Source of the DNA: Paracoccus aminophilus JCM 7686 | Lineage (GTDB): Bacteria; Pseudomonadota; Alphaproteobacteria; Rhodobacterales; Rhodobacteraceae | DNA: 64,000 nucleotides | Reading direction: 5' to 3' | NCBI RefSeq assembly: GCF_000444995.1 | Contig: NC_022041.1 | Span: 1,276,001-1,340,000 of the forward strand | Shown: positions 8,571 to 16,330 of the stretch, piece after piece | Position numbering within the stretch: the first letter of the stretch is position 1 | Layout: every line of letters begins with the position of its first letter | Notes under the pieces: model-generated | Seen by the model: the letters and a program-made list of their open reading frames with translations, nothing else | Told to the model about the DNA's origin: nothing | The model's database searches: none | Position numbers and translations under genes: made by a program

Positions 8571-9407
8571 TTAACCGTCGAAACCTTGTTTCCAGCGCAG
8601 GATGTAGCGCTGAAGCTGGAACATCAGGCGGTCGATGGCGAAGCCGACCAGACCGATGATGACCATGCAGACGACCAGTTGATCGGTCAGCAAAAGCCCC
8701 TGTGCGCGGAAGATGAGAAAGCCGATGCCCTCAAGTCCCGAAAGCCCCTCGGCCACCACGACCAGCGCCCAGGCGAGCCCCGCCGAATAGCGAAGGGACA
8801 CCATGATCGAGGGCACCGCCGAGGGCAGAAGCACGCGCCGGATCAGCTGCCAGCGGTTCAGGGTCAGGACTTCGGCCAGCTCGATATAGCGTTTCTCGGC
8901 ATTGCGAATGCCTTGCAGCGTGTTGAGAAACACCGGGAAGAAGACCGATTTCGCGATCACCACCACCTTCGCTGGCGCGCCAATCCCGAGCCAGAGCACG
9001 ATCAGCGGCAGCCAGGCGATACCCGGGATATGGCGGATCGTGTCGAAGGTCGGGCCGAAGAACTCCTCGACCCGACGCGAGAGGCCTGCGGCGACGCCCA
9101 GGATCAGCGCCAGCACCGAGCCATAGACGAAGGCCTGCGCCACGATCGAGATCGAGACCACGAAATCGCGCGACAGGTTTTGCTTGGTCAGCATGGTCCA
9201 GAAGGCTTTGACCGTGGCCAGCGGCGAGGGCAGAAAGACCGGCGCGATCCAGGCGAGCGAGCTCGCGACCTGCCAGAGCGCCAGAATGGAGAGCGGCAAG
9301 ATCAGCCCGATCAGCGTATCCTTGCCCGGATTGGGCCGCAGCCGCGCCAAAAGCTGACTGGTCCAAGTCGTGGGCGGGCCGGTCTCGATATTCGGAGAGG
9401 TGGTCAT
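8571..9407 (-). CDS. ABC transporter permease (SsuC/TauC type)
   Basis: A 278-residue inner-membrane protein with about six helices and the cytoplasmic loop EVLTLNRWQLIRRVLLPSAVPSI, the EAA-type contact with the ATPase. The pattern FLPSPLATVKAFW near residue 58 is typical of the sulfonate/taurine/nitrate permease family. It lies between the binding-protein and ATPase genes in one operon. The substrate cannot be fixed from the permease. Confidence 0.88.
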   Translation of the reverse strand: MTTSPNIETGPPTTWTSQLLARLRPNPGKDTLIGLILPLSILALWQVASSLAWIAPVFLPSPLATVKAFWTMLTKQNLSRDFVVSISIVAQAFVYGSVLALILGVAAGLSRRVEEFFGPTFDTIRHIPGIAWLPLIVLWLGIGAPAKVVVIAKSVFFPVFLNTLQGIRNAEKRYIELAEVLTLNRWQLIRRVLLPSAVPSIMVSLRYSAGLAWALVVVAEGLSGLEGIGFLIFRAQGLLLTDQLVVCMVIIGLVGFAIDRLMFQLQRYILRWKQGFDG

Positions 9408-9469
9408 GTCATGATCCCTGACAGATGTCGCCCGTCCCGCAATCCCGCGCGGACAGGCGGCAATGTGGT

Positions 9470-10543
9470 TCAGTTGTAGACGGAATATTCGCCGCCCGCG
9501 AAGAAGCGCCCGTCGACGAAATCCTTGATTTGGGCGGAGCTGAGCTTGCGGTCGGTCAGGATGTCGTCGCCCTGATCGACATACCAGGCCTGGAAGCGCT
9601 CGATATTGTCACGCGCGCTGTCGGCATCGGTCTCGCCCTTCATGAACTCGAAGGTCGAGGGATCGGTGATCTGAAATTTCGCGATCTCGATTGGCACGCG
9701 GGTGCCTTCGGCGATCAGCTCTGAGGCTTCGTCGATATTGGCCGCGATCCAGGCCTTGGTGCGCTCATGCGCGATCAGGAAGGCATGGACCGCCTCGGGG
9801 TATTCGTTGACGAAATCGCGCATCGCGAAATAGGACACGCGGCCCGCGCCATTGACGTAAACCCCGTCATCGGGCGAGCGGCCGATGATCTTGACCTCAC
9901 CCGACAGATAAAGCGCGGCGGCATTGTTGACGGCCAGATGCGCGGCGGTCGCGTCGATTGCGCCCGACAGCAGCGCGGCATTGGTCGCAGCCGAGTTGTC
10001 GATCGACTGATAGCGAACCTTGCCCGGTTTCTCGCGGCTGTCCAAAGGCAGACCCGCCTTGGCCAAGGCCTCGAACGGCGAGGTGAAATAGCACGAGATC
10101 CGCGACGAGCCGAAAAGCTTGCCCTCAAGGTCGGCAATGGAATTGATCTTGTCGTTATTGGCGCGGGCGAGGATCGGCGTGCGGTATTTGTCCGAAGGCT
10201 CGGACAGCCAGACGATCACCGCATCAAGGCCGTTCGCCTTGTGGATCGTGGCGGGATAGACCATGCGCTGCGCAATCGCGATGCCGCCATTGTTGAGCGC
10301 GGCGGATTCGGCGCCGACCAGCTCGGCGGTGCCAGAGGCGATCAGGTTGACCTTGGTCACGCCGATCTTGTCGAATTCCTCTTTCAGAAAGCCCTTCTCC
10401 TGCGCGACAACCGTCCAGGGTCGCAGTTGCAGGTTGATCGAGGTCAGGGGCTCTTTCGCCGCAGCGGGCGCAATGGCCGTCGCGGCGGCAAGGCTTGCGG
10501 CCAGCACGGTGCTGCGGGCAAGATTTCGCAGGTTGTAGGACAC
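9470..10543 (-). CDS. ABC transporter substrate-binding protein (SsuA/NrtA/TauA-like)
   Basis: A 357-residue periplasmic protein with a signal peptide ending near AIAPAAA-KEP, followed by a binding-protein fold of the nitrate/sulfonate/taurine class (INLQLRPWTVVAQEKGFLKEEF). I start at GTG 10543 because GGAG lies 7 bases upstream and the signal peptide then has normal length; an upstream GTG at 10570 would add nine residues. It is first in a four-gene operon with permease, ATPase and TPR protein. The ligand is probably a small organic anion such as an alkanesulfonate; this is inference from family only. Confidence 0.84.
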   Translation of the reverse strand: MSYNLRNLARSTVLAASLAAATAIAPAAAKEPLTSINLQLRPWTVVAQEKGFLKEEFDKIGVTKVNLIASGTAELVGAESAALNNGGIAIAQRMVYPATIHKANGLDAVIVWLSEPSDKYRTPILARANNDKINSIADLEGKLFGSSRISCYFTSPFEALAKAGLPLDSREKPGKVRYQSIDNSAATNAALLSGAIDATAAHLAVNNAAALYLSGEVKIIGRSPDDGVYVNGAGRVSYFAMRDFVNEYPEAVHAFLIAHERTKAWIAANIDEASELIAEGTRVPIEIAKFQITDPSTFEFMKGETDADSARDNIERFQAWYVDQGDDILTDRKLSSAQIKDFVDGRFFAGGEYSVYN

Positions 10544-10544
10544 G

Positions 10545-10594
10545 AGACGACTCCGTGAGGGTGGGTTCACGAATATCTATCGGTCGAGTCGTCT
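10545..10594 (-). promoter_or_regulatory. Inverted repeat that can sequester the ribosome site of the binding-protein gene
   Basis: AGACGACTC at 10545-10553 and GAGTCGTCT at 10586-10594 are perfect 9-base complements separated by 32 bases. On the mRNA the second arm contains part of the GGAG ribosome site and ends one base before the GTG start at 10543. It could be a translational control hairpin or a DNA operator. Confidence 0.4.
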
Positions 10595-10854
10595 TTTAAG
10601 ATCAATCGCCCCGGCGGTCCGCATTTATTTGCCGCGCGGAAAGATATTCTTGCGCTGGCAAAAGCCATTGGCCGCAATGGCGCGGGGCAGGGCGAGAGCG
10701 TCGCACGACGCCGCCGGATTGGAATAATCTTCGCGATTTTGTGATCGAGGCCGGTTCCGAAAGAATTTCTTCCGCTTTCGTGAAGGTTTTATGCGTTTTC
10801 GGCTGGGCGGGCTTCTCGTTAGGCCGAGGGGACAACAGCAATTCCGGCTCCCTT
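10595..10854. promoter_or_regulatory. Divergent promoter region between the ABC operon and the copper-chaperone operon
   Basis: About 260 bases separate two divergent operons. AT-rich patches near 10620-10660 and 10725-10790 could hold promoters, but no single box is convincing. The frame of the following binding-protein gene stays open back to 10741; that part shows no family likeness and I treat it as leader. Confidence 0.4.
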
Positions 10855-11604
10855 ATGTCCTCTCGCGCCCCTCTGATCCGACCGCTCGGCCTTGCCGTCG
10901 CCCTGTGCCTCGGCGCGCCTGCGCTCGCGGCAGAGCCGGGGACGAGCGCGCCGAATGAGGCGCTGCGCGTGGCGCTGCCGCCCGGTCCACCGGAGCCTGT
11001 GGGCGTCGAGGCGCGCGCCTATACCGAGGACGGGATTGCCCCGGCCTTTGCTCGCGATCTGGCCAAAGCTTTGGGGCGCAAGCTGCAATCCGTCCCGGTT
11101 TCTGAGGCACATCTGCGCCTCTCGCACGGGGCGAGCGAAGGCCTTGCGACCGGCTATCGCTCTGGCCTCAGCGTCGCGATGCGCAGCGATACCGATATTC
11201 GCAGCTGGGATCAGATCAAGGGCCGCACGGTTTGCTTTACCGAAACCAACAGCGCCGCGCGTCAGGTGATCCTGGATCGCGGTGCCGTCCCGATGCCGCA
11301 GCGCGCGCCCGCTTTGTCGCTGGTCAAGCTCCGCACCGGCGATTGCGATGCGGCTTTGCATGAGGCGGTGCTGCTCGACCGACTGTTCGCTCTGCCCGAT
11401 TGGCAAAAATTTTCGGCGAGCTTGCCGCCGTTGGACGCGCGCCCTCTGGTCCTGACCGCGATCACACCCGAGGTCACGCCGCAGCTTTCCGAGGCGCTGA
11501 CCAAGGTTAGCTCCGACAAAGCATGGCAGGCCCGGACCGAGAAATGGGCGCGCAATGTCGCCTTCGAGGTCTGGCTGGAACAGGATGCGCCCGATTGCCA
11601 CTGA
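10855..11604 (+). CDS. Periplasmic solute-binding protein (family 3 type) heading the SCO/PCuAC operon
   Basis: A 249-residue protein with a signal peptide (GLAVALCLGAPALAAEP) and the fold markers of the family 3 amino-acid-type binding proteins: PAFARDLAKALGRKL, GRTVCFTETNSAARQVI and LRTGDCDAALHEAVLLDRLFA. It ends in an unusual APDCH tail. No permease or ATPase gene follows; instead its 3' end overlaps the SCO gene by 10 bases. Such lone binding proteins occur beside redox enzymes (for example MxaJ/XoxJ), so a role in metal or cofactor handling rather than amino acid uptake is possible; that is inference. ATG 10855 gives a normal signal peptide. Confidence 0.7.
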   Translation: MSSRAPLIRPLGLAVALCLGAPALAAEPGTSAPNEALRVALPPGPPEPVGVEARAYTEDGIAPAFARDLAKALGRKLQSVPVSEAHLRLSHGASEGLATGYRSGLSVAMRSDTDIRSWDQIKGRTVCFTETNSAARQVILDRGAVPMPQRAPALSLVKLRTGDCDAALHEAVLLDRLFALPDWQKFSASLPPLDARPLVLTAITPEVTPQLSEALTKVSSDKAWQARTEKWARNVAFEVWLEQDAPDCH

Positions 11605-12170
11605 CCTTTCGCCCCCTGATCGCTGCGCTTGCGTTCAGCCTTGCCCTTGCCGGGGCGGCCCCCGCGCAAGAGATCGGCGCGGATTTCTCGCTGCCCGCAA
11701 CTGATGGGCGCCGCCTCGATCCCGAGGCCCTTCGCGGCAAGCCCTATCTCTTGTTCTTCGGCTTCACCCATTGCCCGGAAATCTGCCCGATGGCGCTTTC
11801 GGAAATCGCGCTTCGGCTGGATGAGCTTGGCCTTGAGGGCGATCGGCTCACGCCGATCTTTGTCACCGTCGATCCGGCGCGCGATACGCTCGCGCATCTG
11901 CGTGACTATCTCGGCTGGTTCGACCCGCGCCTGATCGGCCTTTCGGGTAGTGCTGCCGAGACCGAGGCCATCGCCCGCAGTTTTCGCGCCACCTATCGCA
12001 AGGTCCCGACCGAGGGCGGCGATTACACCATGGACCACAGCGCCGCGATTTATCTGATCGACGGCGCGGGGGAATTCTTCGGCCATATCGACTACCGCGA
12101 CCCTCCCGAGAGCCAGCTTGCCGCTTTGCGCGCGCTCCTCGCGGCTGAAAAGGACAATCACCATGATTAG
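11595..12170 (+). CDS. SCO1/SenC-family copper-binding thioredoxin-fold protein
   Basis: With TTG at 11595 the protein has 191 residues: a signal peptide to about AAPAQ, then a thioredoxin-like fold with the copper ligands C60 and C64 (THCPEICP) and H148 (TMDHSA). SCO proteins deliver copper to the CuA site of cytochrome oxidase or reduce its cysteines, in the periplasm. The start is inferred: no ATG gives a sensible signal peptide, and CAGGA lies about 9 bases upstream of this TTG. It overlaps both neighbours, the binding protein by 10 bases and the PCuAC gene by 8. Confidence 0.86.
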   Translation: MPLTFRPLIAALAFSLALAGAAPAQEIGADFSLPATDGRRLDPEALRGKPYLLFFGFTHCPEICPMALSEIALRLDELGLEGDRLTPIFVTVDPARDTLAHLRDYLGWFDPRLIGLSGSAAETEAIARSFRATYRKVPTEGGDYTMDHSAAIYLIDGAGEFFGHIDYRDPPESQLAALRALLAAEKDNHHD

Positions 12171-12645
12171 ACAGCTTTGGACCGGCCTGGCCTTCGTGAC
12201 CCTGATGGCGGGGGCGGCCTGGCCCGCCGCGCGCATCGAGATCGGCCAGCCCTGGTCGCCCGCCACGCCGCCCGCGGCCAAGGTCGGCGCGGGATATGGC
12301 ACGATCACCAATCACGGCGCGGCGGCCGATCGGCTGCTTGGCGGCTCTAGCCCGATTGCGACCCGCGTCGAGATCCATGAGCTGCGCCAGAATGGCGATA
12401 CGGCCGAGATGCGGCTGATCGAGAATGGCATCGAGATTGCGCCCGGCGGCACGCTCGAGCTGCAACCGGGCGCCTATCATCTGATGCTGATCGGGCTGAG
12501 CGCGCCTTTGACGGCAGGTGATCGCATTCCGGTGACGCTGGAATTCGAAAAGGCCGGTCCAATCGAGGCGGAATTCGCGATCCGCCCGGCGGGCAAGCAG
12601 GGCGCGGGCGGGCATCATGACGCGGCGGGCGCGCATCAGCATTAG
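12163..12645 (+). CDS. PCuAC-type periplasmic copper chaperone
   Basis: A 160-residue protein of the PCuAC (DUF461) family, which passes Cu(I) to cytochrome oxidase together with SCO. A signal peptide ends near AWPAA. The copper ligands of the family can be placed as H72, M83, H106 and M108 (VEIHELR, EMRL, YHLML). The C-terminus is a short histidine-rich tail (GGHHDAAGAHQH), a likely extra copper site. ATG 12163 has AAAAGGA upstream and overlaps the SCO stop by 8 bases, so translation is probably coupled. Confidence 0.88.
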   Translation: MIRQLWTGLAFVTLMAGAAWPAARIEIGQPWSPATPPAAKVGAGYGTITNHGAAADRLLGGSSPIATRVEIHELRQNGDTAEMRLIENGIEIAPGGTLELQPGAYHLMLIGLSAPLTAGDRIPVTLEFEKAGPIEAEFAIRPAGKQGAGGHHDAAGAHQH

Positions 12646-13684
12646 GGCGGCGCTGGCGGGGCTTGCCTGCGTCGCGGCCCTTGCAGGCGCGGCGCGGCCC
12701 GAGGATCTGCGCGTGGTCTATGCCCGAGCGCAGGCCGATTGGCCCGCCTCGGCCCAAGCTATGGGACAGCCGCCGGGCGATCTCGCGCCGTCGGCCCTGT
12801 TGCCGCCACCTGATCCGGGGCTTGCCGCTTTGGGACGGGCGTTTTTTCACGACCGCCGCCTTTCGGCATCTGGGGCAACCTCCTGCGCCGATTGCCACCA
12901 GCCCGCGCATGGCCTGTCAGAGCCGCGCCCTTCGGTGCCGGGCGTCGGGCGCAAGACACCCAGCCTTCACGCGGTGATCCATCGCCGCTCATGGGGGTGG
13001 GACGGGCGTCACAAAACGCTGCGCGCGGCGCTGCTTGCTCCGCTGACCCATCCCGCAGAGATGGGGAATGCCGATCTGGAGGCGCTCATTCGTCGCGTCG
13101 AGCCCGACTATGGCGCAGAGCTCACGGCAGAACTCACGGCGGTTTTCGGGGATGCCAAGCTGAGCTCTAGCCGCCTTGCCGATGCTGTGGCGGCATGGCT
13201 TCAAAATCAGGACCTCCCATCGCGCCTCGACCGCTTTCTGACGGGCGAGGGCGAGCTCACCGATCAGGAGTTGCTGGGCCTTCATCTGTTTCGCACCAAG
13301 GCACGTTGCGTGATCTGTCACCACGGCCCGACGTTGAGCGATGAGCGCTTTCATAACCTCGGCCTCTCGTCCTTCGGCGAGGCCTCGCAGGATCTCGGGC
13401 GTTGGCGGGCCACGCAGGCCCCGGAGGATACCGGGCGGTTTCGCACCGCATCCTTGCGCGGGATCGCGGCCCGCGCGCCCTATATGCACAGCGGCCATTT
13501 CGCGACTTTAGCGGGGGTGGTGCGCTTTTATGCGCGCGGCGGCGGCGAGGTCCGGGCGCGCGGGGCGGCTGAGGCCGCGCGTCCGCTTTTTGCTGAGGCT
13601 GCCCGTCTTGCGCCCGAACTCCAGCCCCTCGATCTGAGCGAGTCCGAAATTGCCGCTCTGGTGGCGTTTCTGCAGGCGCTTTAG
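12617..13684 (+). CDS. Di-heme cytochrome c peroxidase / MauG-family protein
   Basis: A 355-residue periplasmic protein with a signal peptide and two c-type haem sites, CADCH (90-94) and CVICH (231-235). The segment RAPYMHSGHF (about 287-296) resembles the second haem's distal region in the cytochrome c peroxidase/MauG family, whose members reduce peroxide or carry out long-range oxidation of protein side chains. Family peroxidases average about 320-350 residues, so length is normal. It overlaps the PCuAC gene by 29 bases, making a four-gene overlapping operon; the true substrate is unknown. Confidence 0.86.
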   Translation: MTRRARISIRAALAGLACVAALAGAARPEDLRVVYARAQADWPASAQAMGQPPGDLAPSALLPPPDPGLAALGRAFFHDRRLSASGATSCADCHQPAHGLSEPRPSVPGVGRKTPSLHAVIHRRSWGWDGRHKTLRAALLAPLTHPAEMGNADLEALIRRVEPDYGAELTAELTAVFGDAKLSSSRLADAVAAWLQNQDLPSRLDRFLTGEGELTDQELLGLHLFRTKARCVICHHGPTLSDERFHNLGLSSFGEASQDLGRWRATQAPEDTGRFRTASLRGIAARAPYMHSGHFATLAGVVRFYARGGGEVRARGAAEAARPLFAEAARLAPELQPLDLSESEIAALVAFLQAL

Positions 13685-13764
13685 GTCTTTGGAGGCGCTT
13701 TTGCGCGCATGACGCGTGAGCGGTGCCCGAAGGGCGCCTGATTTAATGAGAGAAGAGAGGGAAA

Positions 13765-13839
13765 TGGCTCCGGCGGTAGGGATCGAACCTACGACCAATT
13801 GATTAACAGTCAACTGCTCTACCGCTGAGCTACGCCGGA
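13765..13839 (-). tRNA. tRNA-Asn (GTT), copy 1
   Basis: Read on the minus strand, this is a 75-base tRNA with the acceptor stem TCCGGCG/CGCCGGA, the D-arm TAGCTCAGCGGTAGAGC, an anticodon loop CTGTTAA (GTT, Asn), the T-arm GGTTCGATCCC, and an encoded CCA. An identical copy lies 33 bases away. Confidence 0.97.
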
Positions 13840-13872
13840 ACATTTTTTGCCGTGAAAGGCGCGGTGTTTACA

Positions 13873-13947
13873 TGGCTCCGGCGGTAGGGATCGAACCTAC
13901 GACCAATTGATTAACAGTCAACTGCTCTACCGCTGAGCTACGCCGGA
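13873..13947 (-). tRNA. tRNA-Asn (GTT), copy 2
   Basis: This copy is identical over all 75 bases to the tRNA at 13765-13839, including encoded CCA and GTT anticodon. The two copies are on the same strand with a 33-base spacer and were probably made by a local duplication and are transcribed together. Confidence 0.97.
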
Positions 13948-14018
13948 TCATGTGAGGGGTGTATAGCCAGAGCTTCCGGTCTCGTCCAGAGGGGTTTGTC
14001 ATTTTTTTGTCGACTTGG

Positions 14019-14885
14019 CTATTTCAGGTAAAATCTTGAATCCTCAGAGATTTCGTCATCATGTCTGACCGCGCCAAGCTCGTCCAAGGCGATGAGATGG
14101 GCAAGCACGTTGCGGCTGGCCGCATGAATCAGCGTGGGCCCCACGTCATAGATGCGCGCCGCCAGCTCGCGGGCATTTCCGGGCGCGCTCGCAAGCGCCT
14201 CGAGAATTTGGCGGGTGCGGTCGCGGCGATGGGCGACGAGCTCGGCGAGCCGCGCCGCGGGGGCCTCGATCGGTGCGCCATGGGCGGGATAAAGCCGCGC
14301 CGCGCCAAGGCATTGCAGACGCGCCATCGAGCGGAAGTAATCGGTCAGATCGCCATCGGGGGGCGAAATCAGCGTCGAGGACCAGCCGAGCACGAGATCG
14401 CCGCAAAAGATGTCCGAGCCCTGTTGGAAGCTCAGATGATTGCCGAAATGGCCGGGGGTGTGGCGCGCGGTGAGGCTCCATTCGCCCGTCGCGACGGTCT
14501 CGCCATCGGCCAGCAGGATGTCGGGCGTGAAAGCTGCATCCACGCCCTCGCCACCGCCCGCATAGCCCGCGGCGACGATCCGGCTCATGGCGGGGGAGCG
14601 TCCGGCGCCCGAGGGGCCAAAGGCCAGCACCGGCGCACCGGTCACGTGCGCCAGCGGACGGGCGAGCGGCGAGTGGTCGAGATGGGAATGGGTCACGAAA
14701 ATATGGGTGATGCGCCCATCTGCCGCCGCTGCAAGGATCGCGTCGAGGTGCTCGGGAAGGTCGGGGCCGGGGTCGATGACGGCAAATTCACGGTCGCCGA
14801 GCAGGAATGTGTTGGTCCCCGGACCGGTGAGCGGTGAGGGGTTTGGCGCAAGGATGACCCTGGGGGCTTTTTCGAGAGCTGTCAT
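14019..14885 (-). CDS. MBL-fold metallo-hydrolase (LACTB2/glyoxalase II-like)
   Basis: A 288-residue metallo-beta-lactamase-fold protein with the zinc motif THSHLDHS (about residues 65-72), further ligands in HTPGHFGNH, FCGDLVLGW and YPAHGAP, and a C-terminal winged-helix domain (about 215-288) as in LACTB2-like hydrolases and endoribonucleases. No substrate can be assigned. It diverges from the histidine kinase gene with only 34 bases between the two starts, and lies upstream of the tRNA-Asn pair on the same strand. Confidence 0.82.
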   Translation of the reverse strand: MTALEKAPRVILAPNPSPLTGPGTNTFLLGDREFAVIDPGPDLPEHLDAILAAAADGRITHIFVTHSHLDHSPLARPLAHVTGAPVLAFGPSGAGRSPAMSRIVAAGYAGGGEGVDAAFTPDILLADGETVATGEWSLTARHTPGHFGNHLSFQQGSDIFCGDLVLGWSSTLISPPDGDLTDYFRSMARLQCLGAARLYPAHGAPIEAPAARLAELVAHRRDRTRQILEALASAPGNARELAARIYDVGPTLIHAASRNVLAHLIALDELGAVRHDDEISEDSRFYLK

Positions 14886-14919
14886 GGCGCTAGCCTAGGG
14901 CGGAACGACAGGGGTTTCC

Positions 14920-16260
14920 ATGAATTTCGACTGGCTCAAAAGACTGATGCCACGCGGGCTTTACGGGCGGGCGGCGCTGATTCTCTTTCTGCCGGTCGTC
15001 GTGGTGACGGCGGTGGTGACGGTGATGTTTCTTCAGCGCCATTTCGAGGATGTGACGCGGCAGATGACCTCGGGCCTCTCGCCCGAACTGGCGCTGATCT
15101 CGGCGCGGATCGAGGATGCGCCCGATCTCGCCACCGCGATTGCAGATGGCGAAGAGGTGGCGGCACCGCTGGGGCTGACGCTTGCCTTGCCGGTGGCGGT
15201 GCCGGGAGAGGACGGGCGCGGCGCGTTCGATCTTTCGGGACGGGTGGTGATCGCGACGCTTCATGATCTGCTGCCCGAAGTGCGCGCGGTCGATCTCTTG
15301 GACGGCAAGAATGTGATCGTGACGCTTGAGAGCCGGTTCGGCCCCTATGAGGTTAGCTTTTCGCGCCGCCGGGTTTCTGCCTCGAACCCGCACCAGCTTT
15401 TGGTGCTGATGGTCGGGACCTCGATCCTGATGTCGGTGATCGCCTCGATCTTTCTGCGCAATCAGCTGCGTCCGATCCGCCGGCTTGCGGGCGTCGCCGA
15501 GGATTACGGCAAGGGGCGGATCCTGCCCTACCGGCCCTCGGGGGCGATCGAGGTGCGCAAGGCCGGGCAGGCCTTTCTCGACATGCGCTCGCGGATTGAG
15601 CGGCAAAACGAGCAGCGCGGCCAGATGCTCTCGGGGATCAGCCACGATCTGCGCACGCCATTGACCCGGCTGCGGCTGGGGCTGTCGATGCTCTCGACCG
15701 ATTACCCGCCCGAGCGTGACGAGATCGAGGGGCTGGAAAGCGATGTCGCGGCGATGGGGGTGATGGTCGATGCCTTTCTCGCCCATGCCCGCAGCGTGGC
15801 GCAAGATACGCCCCCGACCGAGATGGTCGCGCTGGATTTCGTGCGCCGCATTGTGGCCGACGCCCGGCGCGGCGGGCTTGCGGTCGAGATCGGGCTGTTT
15901 GATGGTGATCCCGAGGGGCTGGTGACCTTCCGCCCCGATTCCCTGCGCCGTGCCGTTGAAAACCTGATCGGTAATGCCGCGCGCTATGGCGATCATGTCG
16001 TGGTCGATGCGGCCTTGGGGCCGAGCTTCTTTCGGATCTCGGTCGAGGATGACGGCCCGGGCATCCCGCTCGAGCGGCGCGACGAGGCGTTGCGCCCCTT
16101 CACCCGGCTCGATCCGGCGCGCAACCAGAACAAGGGCGAGGGCGTCGGTCTGGGGCTGGCGATTGCCACCGATATCGCGCGCTCGCATGGCGGACAGCTG
16201 CGGCTGGTCGATGGCGATCGGCTGGGCGGTTTGCGCGCTGAGATTGTGCTGCCGCGCTGA
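14920..16260 (+). CDS. Sensor histidine kinase (EnvZ-like) without adjacent response regulator
   Basis: A 446-residue inner-membrane kinase: helix at about 17-37, periplasmic domain to about 160, second helix at about 160-180, HAMP region (QLRPIRRLAGVAEDYGKGR), phospho-accepting H242 in SGISHDLRTPLTRLRLG, N-box NLIGNAARYG, and G-boxes DDGPGIP and GVGLGLAIA. It is EnvZ/RstB-like. No response regulator gene flanks it; the neighbours are an MBL hydrolase and fabD, so its partner must be elsewhere. The short divergent gap with the hydrolase suggests shared control. Confidence 0.88.
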   Translation: MNFDWLKRLMPRGLYGRAALILFLPVVVVTAVVTVMFLQRHFEDVTRQMTSGLSPELALISARIEDAPDLATAIADGEEVAAPLGLTLALPVAVPGEDGRGAFDLSGRVVIATLHDLLPEVRAVDLLDGKNVIVTLESRFGPYEVSFSRRRVSASNPHQLLVLMVGTSILMSVIASIFLRNQLRPIRRLAGVAEDYGKGRILPYRPSGAIEVRKAGQAFLDMRSRIERQNEQRGQMLSGISHDLRTPLTRLRLGLSMLSTDYPPERDEIEGLESDVAAMGVMVDAFLAHARSVAQDTPPTEMVALDFVRRIVADARRGGLAVEIGLFDGDPEGLVTFRPDSLRRAVENLIGNAARYGDHVVVDAALGPSFFRISVEDDGPGIPLERRDEALRPFTRLDPARNQNKGEGVGLGLAIATDIARSHGGQLRLVDGDRLGGLRAEIVLPR

Positions 16261-16330
16261 GCGCGCAGTTGCGGGACCGCGCCGTTCTGGATAAGCCTTG
16301 CCAAAGCACAGAGAAAGAAAGGACGTTCCG

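Noticed and set aside
13765..13947. The tRNA-Asn pair as an attachment site of an integrated element
   Set aside because: There is no integrase or partial tRNA copy farther away, and the flanking genes are ordinary.
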